DNA of 64,000 bases, taken from assembly GCA_900553175.1 (NCBI GenBank), contig USCH01000004.1, positions 1 to 64,000 of the forward strand, written 5' to 3'. This document shows positions 9,002 to 18,510 of the stretch, one piece after another. The translations under genes and the position numbers were made by a program. A model generated the notes under the pieces. That model was not told the origin of the DNA, made no database searches, and worked only from the letters and a program-made list of their open reading frames with translations. Numbering within the stretch: position 1 is the stretch's first letter; each line of letters opens with the position of its first letter. Source of the stretch: an uncultured Alistipes sp. (GTDB taxonomy: Bacteria > Bacteroidota > Bacteroidia > Bacteroidales > Rikenellaceae).

Positions 9002-11539
9002 TCAGAATTGCTGGCCCAGCACGAAGTGGAACTGGCTGCCGCTCTTTTCGGTCTTGCCCGCCGGAGCGTCGAATCCGTAGCCCCAGTCGATGCCCAGCAT
9101 GCCCACCACGGGCAGGTAGAGCCTGACGCCGAAGCCGGCCGAACGCTTGATCTTGAAGGGCGAGAACTCGCGCCACGAATCGAACGCGTTGCCGCCTTCG
9201 AGGAAGCCCAGCACGTAGATCTGCGACGAGGGTTTGAGGATCACGGGGTAACGCAGCTCGGCCGTGTACTTGTTGTAGCCGCAGGCGTAGTAGTTGGTCG
9301 GGTCGAGTGCGCCGTCCTCGTAACCGCGCATGGCGATGATGTTGATGCCGTAGATGTTGTAGCCCGACATGCCGTCGCCGCCGACCTCGTAGCGTTCGAA
9401 GGGCGAAACCTTGTTCTTGTTGTAGTTGCCCAGGAAGCCCATTTCGGCCCGCAGCATGAGCACGAGGTTCATGTTGCGCGTGAGGGCCTGGAACCATTGT
9501 CCCTTGAACTCCCATTTGTGGAACTCGATCCAGCGGTACCGGTCGCGGTCGCTCATCGACTGGTCGGCGTAGTCCTTGCCGTCCCAGAGCGAGTAGGGCA
9601 GCGTGGCCTGCACCGAGGCGCTGAAGTCCGAGCCGCGGCGCGGATAGATGGGCTGGTCGACCGAGTTGCGCCCCAGTACCAGCTTGAGCGAGAGCAGGTT
9701 CGACGAACCGTTGGTCATCACGAACGACGACCAGTTCTTGAGCGAGTAGCGTTCGTAGCTCGCCTCGGCGTAGAACGTGAAATAGGGGTCGGGCCACGAA
9801 AGACGCTTGCCCAGACCGGCGGCCACGCCGTAGGTGCGGAAGTGCTGCGTGCTGGTCTGCCAGACGTAGTAGGCGTTGTTCTGCTCCGAGAGGTGGGCCG
9901 AGATGGTGAACGAATTGGGCTTTTTGCCGCCGAGCCACGGGTCGGTGAAGCTCAGCGCGAAAGCCTTGTAGTAGGTGCCGTTGGTCTGGGCCGAGATCGA
10001 GAGCCGCTGATTCTGCCCCATGGGGTAGGGCCGCCAGGCGCCTTTCTTGAAGAAGTTCTTGATCGACAGATTGTTGAGCGTGATGCCCACCGATCCCACG
10101 AAGGTGCCCGAGCCCCAGCCGCCGGCGATGTTGAACTGGTCGGAGGCCTGCTCTTCGAGCGTCCAGCCGATGTCGACCAGGTCGCTCGACACGGGCCGGA
10201 TGTCGGGGGCGATGTTCTCGGGGTTGAAGTGGCCCATCGAGCCCAGCAGACGCAGCGTGCGCATCAGCAGCGAACGGTCGTAGAGCTCGCCGGGGTAGGT
10301 TGTCAGCTCGCGGCGGATTACCTCGTCGTCGACGCGCTGGTTGCCCGTGATATCTACCTTGTTGATGGTGAACTGCTTGCCCTCGAAAACTTTCACCTCG
10401 ATGTCGATCGAGTCGGGCCCGATGATCGTCTCGGCCGGGTCGATCTGCGACATGAGGTAGCCGTTGTTCTGGTAGAGCGACGAGACGGACATGGCCTCGA
10501 GGTCGGTCTCCTTCTGGATGCCCAGCCGCTTGTGCATGGTCTTCTTGTCGTAGGTGTCGCCCCGCTTGACGCCGAACATGCGCTGCAGTTCGTCGGTTTC
10601 GTAGACCGAGTTGCCGACCCACGAGACGTTGCGGATGTAGTATTTGTTGCCCTCCGACACCTCGATGTCGATGCCCAGCCGCTTCTCGTCGATCGGGTAG
10701 ATCGAGTCGCGCACGACGGTGGCGTTGCGGTAGCCGTGCGAGTTGTAGAAGTCGATCAGCAGCTCCTTGTCGTTCTCGAACTCCTCCTCGTCGAGCTTCG
10801 TGCTGCGGAAGATGTTGATCGAACGCTGGTGGGTCTTCTTGAAGGTGCGTCGCAGTCGTTTGTCGTCGTACTGTTCGTTGCCCGTGAAGTTGATTTTGCC
10901 GATGCGCACTTTGTCCTTGCGGTCGACGACGAAGGTCACGTTCACGGCCTGCGGACGCACCGAGTCGTTCTCGATGCGCACCCCGACGTCGGCGTTGCGG
11001 AAGCCCTTTTCGGCCCAGTAGGCCTTGATGAGCTTGGTGTTCTTGTCGATCACGTAGTCCGAGAGCTCGCTGCCCCGCTTGAGCTTGAGCTTTTCGAGCA
11101 GGTCCTTTTTCTTGCCCTTGGTGATCCCTTCGAACTCCCAGTTGTAGACCCGGGGGCGCTCCTTGAGGAACACTTCCAGGTCGAGGCTGTCGCCCTCGAT
11201 CTCGGCGCCGATCTTCACGTCGGAGAAGAAGCGCTGGTTCCACAGCCGTTCGATGGCGTTGGAGATGAAGCTGCTCGGCAGGTATACCGAGTCGCCCTCG
11301 ATAAGCCCGGCCGACGACTTGAGCATGTCGGGGTTGAGGTACTGCACGCCGCGGATGTTGACCCGGCGGATGTGGTAGAGTTTCTGTTTGGCATCCGGCC
11401 GGAACATGGGCGCGTCTTCCGGAAATGCGGGCGTCGTCTGCTCCGGCGTCTCGGCAGGGGCGGTCTCCTGAGCCCGTGCGTGCAGGCTCCCCGCGATCAG
11501 AAGCGCGGCCGCCATGAATGCCTTACCGAAATGATTCAT
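9002..11539 (-). CDS. bamA: Outer-membrane assembly factor BamA
   Basis: 845 aa. A signal peptide (cut near HARAQ) precedes a run of POTRA domains (about 50-465), recognised by repeats such as RRVNIRGVQYLN, VRIGKINFTGNEQYDD and FTINKVDITGNQRVDD. The Omp85 barrel (about 480-845) ends in FHFVLGQQF with the required terminal phenylalanine. It folds and inserts outer-membrane barrels, including those coded elsewhere in this window. It is downstream of uppS in one transcription unit (27-base gap) and upstream of the two Skp chaperones. Confidence 0.97.
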   Translation of the reverse strand: MNHFGKAFMAAALLIAGSLHARAQETAPAETPEQTTPAFPEDAPMFRPDAKQKLYHIRRVNIRGVQYLNPDMLKSSAGLIEGDSVYLPSSFISNAIERLWNQRFFSDVKIGAEIEGDSLDLEVFLKERPRVYNWEFEGITKGKKKDLLEKLKLKRGSELSDYVIDKNTKLIKAYWAEKGFRNADVGVRIENDSVRPQAVNVTFVVDRKDKVRIGKINFTGNEQYDDKRLRRTFKKTHQRSINIFRSTKLDEEEFENDKELLIDFYNSHGYRNATVVRDSIYPIDEKRLGIDIEVSEGNKYYIRNVSWVGNSVYETDELQRMFGVKRGDTYDKKTMHKRLGIQKETDLEAMSVSSLYQNNGYLMSQIDPAETIIGPDSIDIEVKVFEGKQFTINKVDITGNQRVDDEVIRRELTTYPGELYDRSLLMRTLRLLGSMGHFNPENIAPDIRPVSSDLVDIGWTLEEQASDQFNIAGGWGSGTFVGSVGITLNNLSIKNFFKKGAWRPYPMGQNQRLSISAQTNGTYYKAFALSFTDPWLGGKKPNSFTISAHLSEQNNAYYVWQTSTQHFRTYGVAAGLGKRLSWPDPYFTFYAEASYERYSLKNWSSFVMTNGSSNLLSLKLVLGRNSVDQPIYPRRGSDFSASVQATLPYSLWDGKDYADQSMSDRDRYRWIEFHKWEFKGQWFQALTRNMNLVLMLRAEMGFLGNYNKNKVSPFERYEVGGDGMSGYNIYGINIIAMRGYEDGALDPTNYYACGYNKYTAELRYPVILKPSSQIYVLGFLEGGNAFDSWREFSPFKIKRSAGFGVRLYLPVVGMLGIDWGYGFDAPAGKTEKSGSQFHFVLGQQF

Positions 11540-11566
11540 CTCTCTGTCTCTAAATCTTCAATTTCA

Positions 11567-12280
11567 TTACTGGACCAGACCGAACCGCCGGTTGCGCCGC
11601 GCGTATTCGTCCACGGCCCGGTCGAACTCCTCTTCGGTGAAGTCGGGCCACAGCACCTGCGGAAACCAGAACTCGGCGTAGGATGCCTGCCAGAGCAGAA
11701 AGTTGCTCAGCCGGCATTCGCCGCTGGTGCGGATGATCAGGTCGGGGTCGGGGAAATCCGCCGTGTCGAGGGCTGCGGCGACGGTCCGTTCGTCGATCGC
11801 CTCCGGGACGATCTCTCCGTCCGCAGCGCGCCGGGCCAGCCTGCGCACGGCCCGCACGATCTCGTCGCGCGACGAGTAGTTGAGCGCCAGGATGAGCGTC
11901 AGCTCGCTGCCGCCGGCGGTGAGGGCCTCGGCGCGGGCGAGGTGCTCCCGCACCCGGGGTGAAAACCGGCTGCGTTCGCCGATCATGCGGATGCGCACGC
12001 CCTGGCGTTGCAGCTCGGGCGTTTCGTTGACGACGCTCTGGCAGAAAAGCTCCATCAGCGCGTCGACCTCCTTGGTGGGACGGCCCCAGTTCTCGGTCGA
12101 GAACGCATAGAGCGTCAGGTACTTCACTCCCCGGCGCACGGCGGCGCGCAGCGACGCCCGCACCGGCTCGATGCCTGCGGCATGTCCTTCGCAGCGCTCC
12201 TTGCCGCGCAACTCGGCCCAGCGGCCGTTGCCGTCCATGATGATGGCGACGTGTTGCGGTATGCGATTCTGCTCGCTCAT
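11567..12280 (-). CDS. uppS: Isoprenyl transferase (undecaprenyl diphosphate synthase)
   Basis: 237-aa cis-prenyltransferase that makes the C55 lipid carrier for peptidoglycan and surface glycans. The catalytic motif IIMDGNGRWAELRGKERCEGH (Asp of MDGNGRW) is near residue 18, and the FSTENWGRP motif and C-terminal RTSGECRLSNFLLWQ are present. The ATG at 12280 is preferred over one four codons upstream because the -7 promoter element lies at 12290-12297. It is first in the uppS-bamA unit, linking lipid carrier supply with envelope assembly. Confidence 0.96.
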   Translation of the reverse strand: MSEQNRIPQHVAIIMDGNGRWAELRGKERCEGHAAGIEPVRASLRAAVRRGVKYLTLYAFSTENWGRPTKEVDALMELFCQSVVNETPELQRQGVRIRMIGERSRFSPRVREHLARAEALTAGGSELTLILALNYSSRDEIVRAVRRLARRAADGEIVPEAIDERTVAAALDTADFPDPDLIIRTSGECRLSNFLLWQASYAEFWFPQVLWPDFTEEEFDRAVDEYARRNRRFGLVQ

Positions 12281-12289
12281 AATAGGGCA

Positions 12290-12297
12290 CAAATATA
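12290..12297 (-). promoter_or_regulatory. -7 element of uppS
   Basis: The minus strand reads TATATTTG, perfect consensus, only nine bases before the start codon, implying a leader of a few bases. Confidence 0.75.
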
Positions 12298-12359
12298 GGG
12301 ATAAAAATGAAAAATACCTATCGGACAGCCAACTTTACTCCGATTTTTGCAGGCGGAAT

Positions 12360-13238
12360 TCAACTGCGGATGTCGATTCCCCACATCATCTTATTCCGTA
12401 ACGTGTCGTAAAACGATATATTGTGCGGTACGACCAGAAAAATACGCTTCTCGGCCCGCCGGATGCGGAACGAAGCCCCTGCGGCGACGGGGTGGATGCG
12501 GTTGTCGAGCGTGACGAACGCCGCGGAGCGCCGGGCGTGGATGCGCAGGGTGATCTCGCTCGTGTCGGGAACCACGACCGGACGCATCGTGAGGTTGTGG
12601 GGGGCCAGCGGCGAGATGACCAGACAGGCGCAGGAGGGGGCTACGACGGGGCCGCCGGCGCTGAGCGAATAGGCCGTCGATCCGGTGGGGGTCGAAACGA
12701 TCACCCCGTCGCCGTGGTAGGTGGCCACCATCTGGGAGTCGACATAGGTTTCGACCGAGATCATGTCGGCGCCGTGGCGCTGGACGGTGAATTCGTTGAG
12801 CGCCGGGTGGGGTTCGTCCGGATCGGGAAAGTCGCCCGTCACCTCGAGCATCGAGCGGGGCTGGGTGGCGATTTCGCCGCGGGCGATCTGTCCGAAGAGC
12901 TGTCCCAGACCATCGCTCGGGGCGCTGGTCAGGAATCCCAGATGCCCCGCGTTGATGCCCAGCACGGGGATCGGGGCGCCGGCCAGCCGGTGCACCCCTT
13001 CGAGCAGCGTGCCGTCGCCGCCGTAGCAGACCATCACCGCGTCGCCGTGCTGCGGTCCGATCTGCGCTCCGTAGATCTTTTCGGGCGGCGGAACGATCCC
13101 CGCGAGCGTCCGCACGGTATCGGCGAACTCCTCGTTGAGGGCGTAGTCGAATCCGAATTGCCGGATGGCGTCGAAAAGCTGTTCGACCTCCTCGGCGGTG
13201 CGGGCCGAACGGTTGCGGGAAAAAAGTATGATTTTCAT
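12360..13238 (-). CDS. nadK: NAD kinase
   Basis: 292 aa; phosphorylates NAD to NADP in the cytoplasm. The catalytic GGDG motif (YGGDGTLLEGVH, about residue 70) and the NAD-binding PTGSTAYSLSAGGP motif are present. The start at 13238 gives the normal beginning MKIILFSRN; an in-frame upstream ATG would add 34 residues that cover the promoter. It is divergent from pdxJ. Confidence 0.96.
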   Translation of the reverse strand: MKIILFSRNRSARTAEEVEQLFDAIRQFGFDYALNEEFADTVRTLAGIVPPPEKIYGAQIGPQHGDAVMVCYGGDGTLLEGVHRLAGAPIPVLGINAGHLGFLTSAPSDGLGQLFGQIARGEIATQPRSMLEVTGDFPDPDEPHPALNEFTVQRHGADMISVETYVDSQMVATYHGDGVIVSTPTGSTAYSLSAGGPVVAPSCACLVISPLAPHNLTMRPVVVPDTSEITLRIHARRSAAFVTLDNRIHPVAAGASFRIRRAEKRIFLVVPHNISFYDTLRNKMMWGIDIRS

Positions 13239-13337
13239 CGGCGGTGTATCGAAAAAATAAGTAACTTTACCACGCCTTTGCGGCGGGATGCGGACCCTGC
13301 GGACCGCATCGTCGTCCGGGGACGGGCATATCTCATG

Positions 13338-13345
13338 CAAATATA
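13338..13345 (-). promoter_or_regulatory. -7 element of nadK
   Basis: The minus strand reads TATATTTG, about 100 bases upstream of the chosen nadK start. It lies only nine bases from the divergent pdxJ start, so the two promoters overlap. Confidence 0.6.
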
Positions 13346-13354
13346 GCGATTTTT

Positions 13355-14071
13355 ATGACAAAGTTGAGCGTCAATATCAACAAGATCGCCGTCATCCGCA
13401 ATTCGCGGGGCGGCAGCGTGCCCGACGTGGTGGAGGCGGCCCGCCGCATCGAGCGGTTCGGCGCCGACGGCATCACGGTCCATCCGCGGCCCGACGGCCG
13501 CCACATCCGCTACGCCGACGTAAGAGCCCTCAAGGGGGTGCTTTCGACCGAACTCAACATCGAGGGCAACCCCATTCCCGACTTCGTGCAGCTGGTGCTG
13601 GAGACCCGGCCGGCGCAGGTGACCCTGGTGCCCGACGCCCACGACGCCATCACCTCCAACGCCGGGTGGGACACGCTGGCCCACCGCGGGTTCCTGACCG
13701 ATGTCGCGGCCCGGTTCCGCGAGCGGGGCATCCGGGTCTCGATCTTCGTCGATCCCGATCCGCGGATGGTCGCGGGGGCGAAAGCCTGCGGCGCCGACCG
13801 CGTGGAACTCTATACGGAGGCTTACGCCCGCGAATATCCCGCCGACCCCGAGGCCGCCGTCGCGCCCTATGCCGCCGCCGCCGAGGAGGCTCGCCGTCAG
13901 GGGCTGGGGCTCAACGCCGGGCACGACCTCTCGCTCGAAAACCTGCACCATTACATCCGCCGCATTCCCTGGACCGACGAAGTGTCGATCGGCCATGCGC
14001 TCATCAGCGACGCCCTCTACTACGGTCTGGAGAACACGGTGCAGCTCTACCGCCGCCAACTCGAAATCTAA
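13355..14071 (+). CDS. pdxJ: Pyridoxine 5'-phosphate synthase
   Basis: 238 aa; condenses 1-deoxyxylulose-5-phosphate with 3-amino-2-oxopropyl phosphate to make vitamin B6. Family motifs include LSVNINKIAVIRNSRGG, ADGITVHPRPDGRHI, the catalytic ELNIEGNP (Glu) and the closing GHALISDALYYGLENTV. pdxB, an earlier step of the same DXP-dependent pathway, is at 60248, so the window codes two steps of de novo B6 synthesis. An SGNH hydrolase gene follows after 13 bases. Confidence 0.97.
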   Translation: MTKLSVNINKIAVIRNSRGGSVPDVVEAARRIERFGADGITVHPRPDGRHIRYADVRALKGVLSTELNIEGNPIPDFVQLVLETRPAQVTLVPDAHDAITSNAGWDTLAHRGFLTDVAARFRERGIRVSIFVDPDPRMVAGAKACGADRVELYTEAYAREYPADPEAAVAPYAAAAEEARRQGLGLNAGHDLSLENLHHYIRRIPWTDEVSIGHALISDALYYGLENTVQLYRRQLEI

Positions 14072-14084
14072 CCGCATTCCGATC

Positions 14085-14732
14085 ATGAAAAGATACTTCC
14101 TGCTTTTCGCCGCCCTCCTGTGCGGAGCGGCCGCCGCAGCGCAGAACGCCTACATCGAACAGCGCCGTTCGCTCTTCGACGTGCTGCCCGTGGGCTCCAA
14201 GGACATCGTTTTCCTGGGCAACAGCATCACCGACGGCGGCGAGTGGGCCGAACTGTTCAACAACCGCCACGTGAAGAACCGCGGCATCAGCATGGACCGC
14301 TCCTCGTGGCTGCTCGACCGTCTCGATTCGATCGTCGCGGGCCATCCGCGCAAACTCTTCCTGATGATCGGCGTCAACGATCTGGCCGCCGGCGCCGAAC
14401 CCGCCGAGGTCGAGGCCAACGTCCGCAGGCTGGTCGAACGCTTCCGCACCGAGTCGCCCTGGACGCGCATCTACATCCAGAGCATCCTGCCCGTCAACGG
14501 CCGTTCGTTCGACCACTACCGCGACCACTACGCCCGGGCCGGGGCGATCCGTGCGACCAACCGTCTGCTGGAGGCGCTCTGCAACGGCCGGCAGGTGGTC
14601 TGGATCGACCTTTTCGGGACGATGGCCGACAGCAACGGCGATCTGAACGCCGCCTACACCAACGACGGCCTCCACCTCACGGGCGAGGGGTATCTGGTGT
14701 GGCGCGATGCGATCCGGCAATACGTGAAATAG
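14085..14732 (+). CDS. Secreted SGNH/GDSL-family hydrolase
   Basis: 215 aa with signal peptide MKRYFLLFAALLCGAAAAAQ. SGNH blocks: nucleophile Ser in FLGNSITDGGEW, IGVNDLA (block III Asn) and NDGLHLTGEGY carrying the Asp-His pair. Such proteins are esterases or acetyl-glycan deacetylases; substrate unknown. The chosen ATG is the first one giving a signal peptide. It lies between pdxJ and the nucleotidyltransferase gene with very small gaps (13 and 4 bases), so the three are probably one transcript. Confidence 0.88.
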   Translation: MKRYFLLFAALLCGAAAAAQNAYIEQRRSLFDVLPVGSKDIVFLGNSITDGGEWAELFNNRHVKNRGISMDRSSWLLDRLDSIVAGHPRKLFLMIGVNDLAAGAEPAEVEANVRRLVERFRTESPWTRIYIQSILPVNGRSFDHYRDHYARAGAIRATNRLLEALCNGRQVVWIDLFGTMADSNGDLNAAYTNDGLHLTGEGYLVWRDAIRQYVK

Positions 14733-14736
14733 CTGC

Positions 14737-16137
14737 GTGCCCCTCTCCGATCCCATATTCCGCCGCATCGGGCGTCTGGCCGACGAGGCGGGCGTCCGGG
14801 CGTTCGTCGTGGGCGGTTACGTGCGCGACCATTACCTGCGGCGTCCGTCGACCGACATCGACGTCGTGGTCGTGGGCAGCGGCATCGCACTGGCCGAGGC
14901 GCTGGGGCGCGAGCTGCACGCCAGGGTGTCGGTGTTCAAGACTTTCGGCACGGCGATGGTCCGCACGCGCGAGGGCGCGGAGGTGGAGTTCGTCGGGGCG
15001 CGCCGCGAATCCTATTCGCACGATTCGCGCAAGCCGCAGGTCGAGGCCGGGACGCTCGAGGACGACCAGCGGCGCCGCGATTTCACGATCAATGCCCTGG
15101 CCTGGTCGCTCAACGGCCCGACGTTCGGCGAGCTGGTCGATCCGTTCGGCGGGCTCGACGATCTGGAGGAGTGCATCATCCGCACGCCGTGCGACCCCGA
15201 CATCACCTTTTCCGACGACCCCTTGCGCATGATGCGGGCCGTGCGTTTCGCCGCGCAGCTGGGTTTTACGATCGAGGACGAGACTTTCGAGGCGATCCGC
15301 CGCAACGCTCCGCGCATCCGCATCGTCTCGCGCGAGCGCATCGCCGCGGAGCTCAACAAGATCGTCCTTTCGCCCGTTCCGTCGATGGGCTTCGAGCTGC
15401 TGGAACTCTCCGGACTGCTGGAGCTCATCTTCCCCGAAATGCACCGCCTGAAAGGGGTCGAACGCCGCGGCAGGCACGCCCACAAGGACAATTTCGCCCA
15501 TACGCTTCAGGTCGTGGACAACGTGGCGCGCCGCTCCGGCGATCTGTGGCTGCGCTGGGCGGCCGTGCTGCACGACATCGCCAAGCCGCTGACCAAGGCC
15601 TACGATCCGCGCGTGGGGTGGACCTTCCACGGTCACGAGGTGCTGGGCTCGAAGATGGTTCCGGCGATCTTCCGCCAGTTGAAACTCCCGCTGAACGAGC
15701 ACATGAAGTTCGTGCAGAAGCTGGTCTTCCTCCATCTGCGTCCCATCGTCCTGTCGGAGGACCTGGTTACGGATTCGGCCGTGCGGCGCCTGCTTTTCGA
15801 GGCGGGCGACGACGTGGAGGCGCTCATGATCCTCTGCGAGGCCGACATCACGTCGAAGATCGACGCCAAGGTGAAGCGTTTCCTGGCCAATTTCGAATTG
15901 GTGCGCCGCAAGATGAAGGATTTGGAGGAGCGCGACCGCATCCGCAACTTCCAGCCGCCGATCACAGGCGAGGTCATCATGCGCACCTACGGCATCGGCC
16001 CCTGCCGCGCCATCGGCGAAATCAAGGAGATCATCAAGAACGCCATTCTCGACGGCGAAATCCCCAACGACTACGAGGCGGCCCATGCCCTCATGGAGCG
16101 GCTGGCCGCCGAACGGGGGTTGCAGGCTGCCGAATGA
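14737..16137 (+). CDS. cca: CCA tRNA nucleotidyltransferase (poly(A) polymerase family) with HD domain
   Basis: 466 aa. The N-terminal class II nucleotidyltransferase domain has FVVGGYVRDHYL (about 23-34) and the metal-binding DIDVVVVGSG. The RNA-binding/fingers region follows (RRDFTINALAW, DPLRMMRAVRFAAQLGF), then an HD domain (HKDNFAHTLQVVDN and LHDIAKP, about 248-290). It adds or repairs the 3' CCA of tRNA. It starts with GTG four bases after the SGNH stop codon. Poly(A) polymerase activity is the alternative within the family. Confidence 0.93.
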   Translation: MPLSDPIFRRIGRLADEAGVRAFVVGGYVRDHYLRRPSTDIDVVVVGSGIALAEALGRELHARVSVFKTFGTAMVRTREGAEVEFVGARRESYSHDSRKPQVEAGTLEDDQRRRDFTINALAWSLNGPTFGELVDPFGGLDDLEECIIRTPCDPDITFSDDPLRMMRAVRFAAQLGFTIEDETFEAIRRNAPRIRIVSRERIAAELNKIVLSPVPSMGFELLELSGLLELIFPEMHRLKGVERRGRHAHKDNFAHTLQVVDNVARRSGDLWLRWAAVLHDIAKPLTKAYDPRVGWTFHGHEVLGSKMVPAIFRQLKLPLNEHMKFVQKLVFLHLRPIVLSEDLVTDSAVRRLLFEAGDDVEALMILCEADITSKIDAKVKRFLANFELVRRKMKDLEERDRIRNFQPPITGEVIMRTYGIGPCRAIGEIKEIIKNAILDGEIPNDYEAAHALMERLAAERGLQAAE

Positions 16138-16153
16138 TGTTTTCCGTACAGAT

Positions 16154-16193
16154 GAACGCCCCCTGTCACGTACACGTGGCAGGGGGCGTTTTT
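16154..16193. terminator. Bidirectional terminator between convergent genes
   Basis: A 17-bp stem with one mismatch (AACGCCCCCTG and its complement) has a T run on the plus strand, 17 bases after the cca stop. The minus-strand lipoprotein transcript meets it from the other side. Confidence 0.85.
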
Positions 16194-16209
16194 CAGTGCG
16201 TCTTCGGTC

Positions 16210-16277
16210 GCGAGCCGCCGCCGGCGGTGGCGACGCTGCGAAGTCGCGAGTCTCCGCATGGCGGGGCTGCGGCTCGC
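16210..16277. repeat. GC-rich inverted repeat in an intergenic region
   Basis: GCGAGCCGC (16210-16218) and GCGGCTCGC (16269-16277) are perfect complements, with smaller palindromes between them and GCCGGCTTCGCCGG-like pairing at the end. No ORF is credible here. It may be a dispersed element or a second minus-strand terminator. Confidence 0.5.
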
Positions 16278-16309
16278 CCGGCTTCGCCGGAAGTTTCGCG
16301 GCAAAAGTC

Positions 16310-17995
16310 TCAGAATGACGATTTGCGGCAAACTTCCCGCTTCAGAAGAGCCGTACGGGCGGCAGCCGCGGCCGGCGCTTCGGCGGGATGGGCCGCACCC
16401 TCCTCGTCGACCGTGAAGAACTGCTTCTGCATGCCGCTGGTCGTCTCGCCCTCCTCGTTCATGCCGAAGACGAAGGCCAGATAGAGCGTGCCGGGGCGGC
16501 ACTCGTCGGGGAAGATGTAGGAGGCGTCGCCCTGAAGGAAGAATCCGTATTCGGTGAAGAGCTCGACGAGGGTCATGTAGTTGCCCGAAGCCTCCTCGGT
16601 CCACATGAGCAGCATGTCTTCGAGGAACTCTGCGTCGGAGGAGAACATGGCGTAGTCGTCGGCTTCGGCCAGCAGACCCACGTAGGTCGCCTGCTTGTCG
16701 GCGGGCGTGACCGTTATGCTCATGCCGTCGTCGGTCATGCCGTCGGCGGTGATCGTGCAGTCGAACGGCTCGGAGGCGTCGCCGCCCGGCTTGAGCGTGC
16801 GGAACGGTTCGGAGACGTAGACCTCGGTGGTCTGGCGGGCCTTCTTGTCCAAGCCTACGGCCAGCACGCAATACTCCGTGTCGGGCGAGAAGTCGTTGTA
16901 GATGTACTGGTCGTCGCCCTTCTTGACCACGATTTCGGCGGCCTTGGCCGGGGTGATTTCGATGCCGTACTGTTCGGAGAGCGATTCGGCGATGATCGCC
17001 AGGCCGTCGTCGATCAGTTTCGGAATGCCCTCGTTGCGGCGGTAGCTGTCGATGAGCGTCGTGTTGTAGACCACCCAGAAATAGTCCGTGTCGGGATTCG
17101 ACGGGTGCACCGAGACGGTGGCTCCCTGAATGGTGATGTTGGTGACTTCGGCGGTGAAGGTGCAGTCTTGGGGCACGAGTTCGCCGCCGGGCGTGTGGAA
17201 CGGAACGACGACGATGTCGGTGGTGGGATAGCCGCCCAGATAGCCGAACGCCACGGCGCAGTAGTCGGTGTCCTCCTCGAGCAGACGCATGAAGTCTCGC
17301 TCCACGCCGCCCGTTTCGATGCATTCGCCGATCGTGGGTCCGTAGCTGCCGATCAGGTGCTCGGCCAGCTTCTCGACCGGGTAGCCCTCGATGCGCGAGG
17401 CTTCGATGCAGTCGAGGAAATAGGGGTCGTCGTTGGTCGTCGTGACTTTCACCCGGGCCGAATTTTCGGCGACGCTGACCGTCAGCCGGTTTTCCGAGGC
17501 CTCCACGGCCGTCGTCGCCGCGAAGCCGTGCACCGCATCGGTGGCGATGACCCCTTCGGCCTCGACGCCGAAGACGACCACGGCATATTCGGTCTTGGGC
17601 CGCAGCTCCCACATGTCGGCGGCGTAGAAGGTCTTCGGACCCCGGAAGAGGAGTTTGTCGTCGGGCGTCGTCCAGTCGATCTGGTCGTGCTTCTTCTCGA
17701 TTTCGATGAATGCCTCGGCTACGGCCTGCGCCGATCCCAGCCGGTCGAAGTCCGTGCGGGTCGTGACGCCGACGTAGTAGACGGTCGCGTCATCGGCGGG
17801 GGTGACGGCGATGCGGAAGCTCATCGGCTCCGCATCCGACAGAGCGAGCTCGAACGGGCGGGCGGGACCGGCGGGTCCTTCTCCCGGAGGGGTCGTCGTT
17901 TCGTCGTCCGAGCCCGAGCAGGCGGCGAGAAGCAGGGTTGCGCCGAGACAGAGCGTCCGGGCGAAGCGCGAAAGGAAAGCGTGTTTGTTCGTCAT
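16310..17995 (-). CDS. Large FN3-like surface lipoprotein of unknown function
   Basis: 561 aa with a lipobox LLLAAC (Cys about 26) followed by an acidic SGSDDE stretch. The body is built of four or so repeated FN3-like units with recurring phrases: FRIAVTPADDATVYYVGV, VSVHPSNPDTDYFWVVY, DTEYCVLAVGL and MSITVTPADKQATYVGLL. It matches the Bacteroidota class of predicted surface lipoproteins with tandem Ig/FN3 modules. No catalytic motif is seen. The 55736 lipoprotein carries similar units. It is monocistronic. Confidence 0.78.
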   Translation of the reverse strand: MTNKHAFLSRFARTLCLGATLLLAACSGSDDETTTPPGEGPAGPARPFELALSDAEPMSFRIAVTPADDATVYYVGVTTRTDFDRLGSAQAVAEAFIEIEKKHDQIDWTTPDDKLLFRGPKTFYAADMWELRPKTEYAVVVFGVEAEGVIATDAVHGFAATTAVEASENRLTVSVAENSARVKVTTTNDDPYFLDCIEASRIEGYPVEKLAEHLIGSYGPTIGECIETGGVERDFMRLLEEDTDYCAVAFGYLGGYPTTDIVVVPFHTPGGELVPQDCTFTAEVTNITIQGATVSVHPSNPDTDYFWVVYNTTLIDSYRRNEGIPKLIDDGLAIIAESLSEQYGIEITPAKAAEIVVKKGDDQYIYNDFSPDTEYCVLAVGLDKKARQTTEVYVSEPFRTLKPGGDASEPFDCTITADGMTDDGMSITVTPADKQATYVGLLAEADDYAMFSSDAEFLEDMLLMWTEEASGNYMTLVELFTEYGFFLQGDASYIFPDECRPGTLYLAFVFGMNEEGETTSGMQKQFFTVDEEGAAHPAEAPAAAAARTALLKREVCRKSSF

Positions 17996-18027
17996 GGAAT
18001 AAGGGTTGTGAATGGATGATGCGGTGC

Positions 18028-18035
18028 CAAATATA
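18028..18035 (-). promoter_or_regulatory. -7 element of the FN3-like lipoprotein
   Basis: The minus strand reads TATATTTG, 32 bases before the start codon. Confidence 0.75.
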
Positions 18036-18114
18036 GGCCCTTATTTCGGAACGGCCAAACGGAAAGCCGTTTTTGTGCTTCCGGCGCCGGATTCCGCTCC
18101 ATTCTACTCCCCGT

Positions 18115-18510
18115 CTACTCCCCGGTCATGCGCGTCCGCCAGGCGTCGGGCACGGGACGGCTCTCCTGCCGGACGAAGTCGAAGGCCACCATCACCGAGC
18201 GGCTTTCGGCCCGGACCTCCCCGCCGACGAGCAGCTGCTGGCGGAGGGTCAGGCTCTTGTTGCCGATCTTTTCGCAGGTGGTCGCGACGCGCACCGGATC
18301 GGGCATGCGCACCTGCCCCAGGTAGGAGGTCGCGGTCGAGGCCGTGAGGAGCCGCAGATCGCCCATGAGCACGTCTTCGCCGATCACCTGCCCGAAATAG
18401 TCGGTTTTCCCGGCGTCGAAATAGGCCTGCTGCGCGATGTTGTTCACGTGGCGGAACGGGTCGAGGTCCGAGAAGCGTTTCTGGATGGGGGTAATGACGG
18501 TGCGTGCCAT
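18115..18510 (-). CDS. Acyl-CoA thioesterase, 4HBT hotdog family
   Basis: 131 aa. A single hotdog domain with the YbgC/4HBT active-site pattern RFSDLDPFRHVNNIAQQAYFD (Asp and His-Val-Asn). It probably hydrolyses acyl-CoA thioesters in the cytoplasm; chain length is unknown. Its ATG directly abuts the TAG stop of tsaC (bases 18508-18513), so the two are translationally coupled. Confidence 0.88.
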   Translation of the reverse strand: MARTVITPIQKRFSDLDPFRHVNNIAQQAYFDAGKTDYFGQVIGEDVLMGDLRLLTASTATSYLGQVRMPDPVRVATTCEKIGNKSLTLRQQLLVGGEVRAESRSVMVAFDFVRQESRPVPDAWRTRMTGE

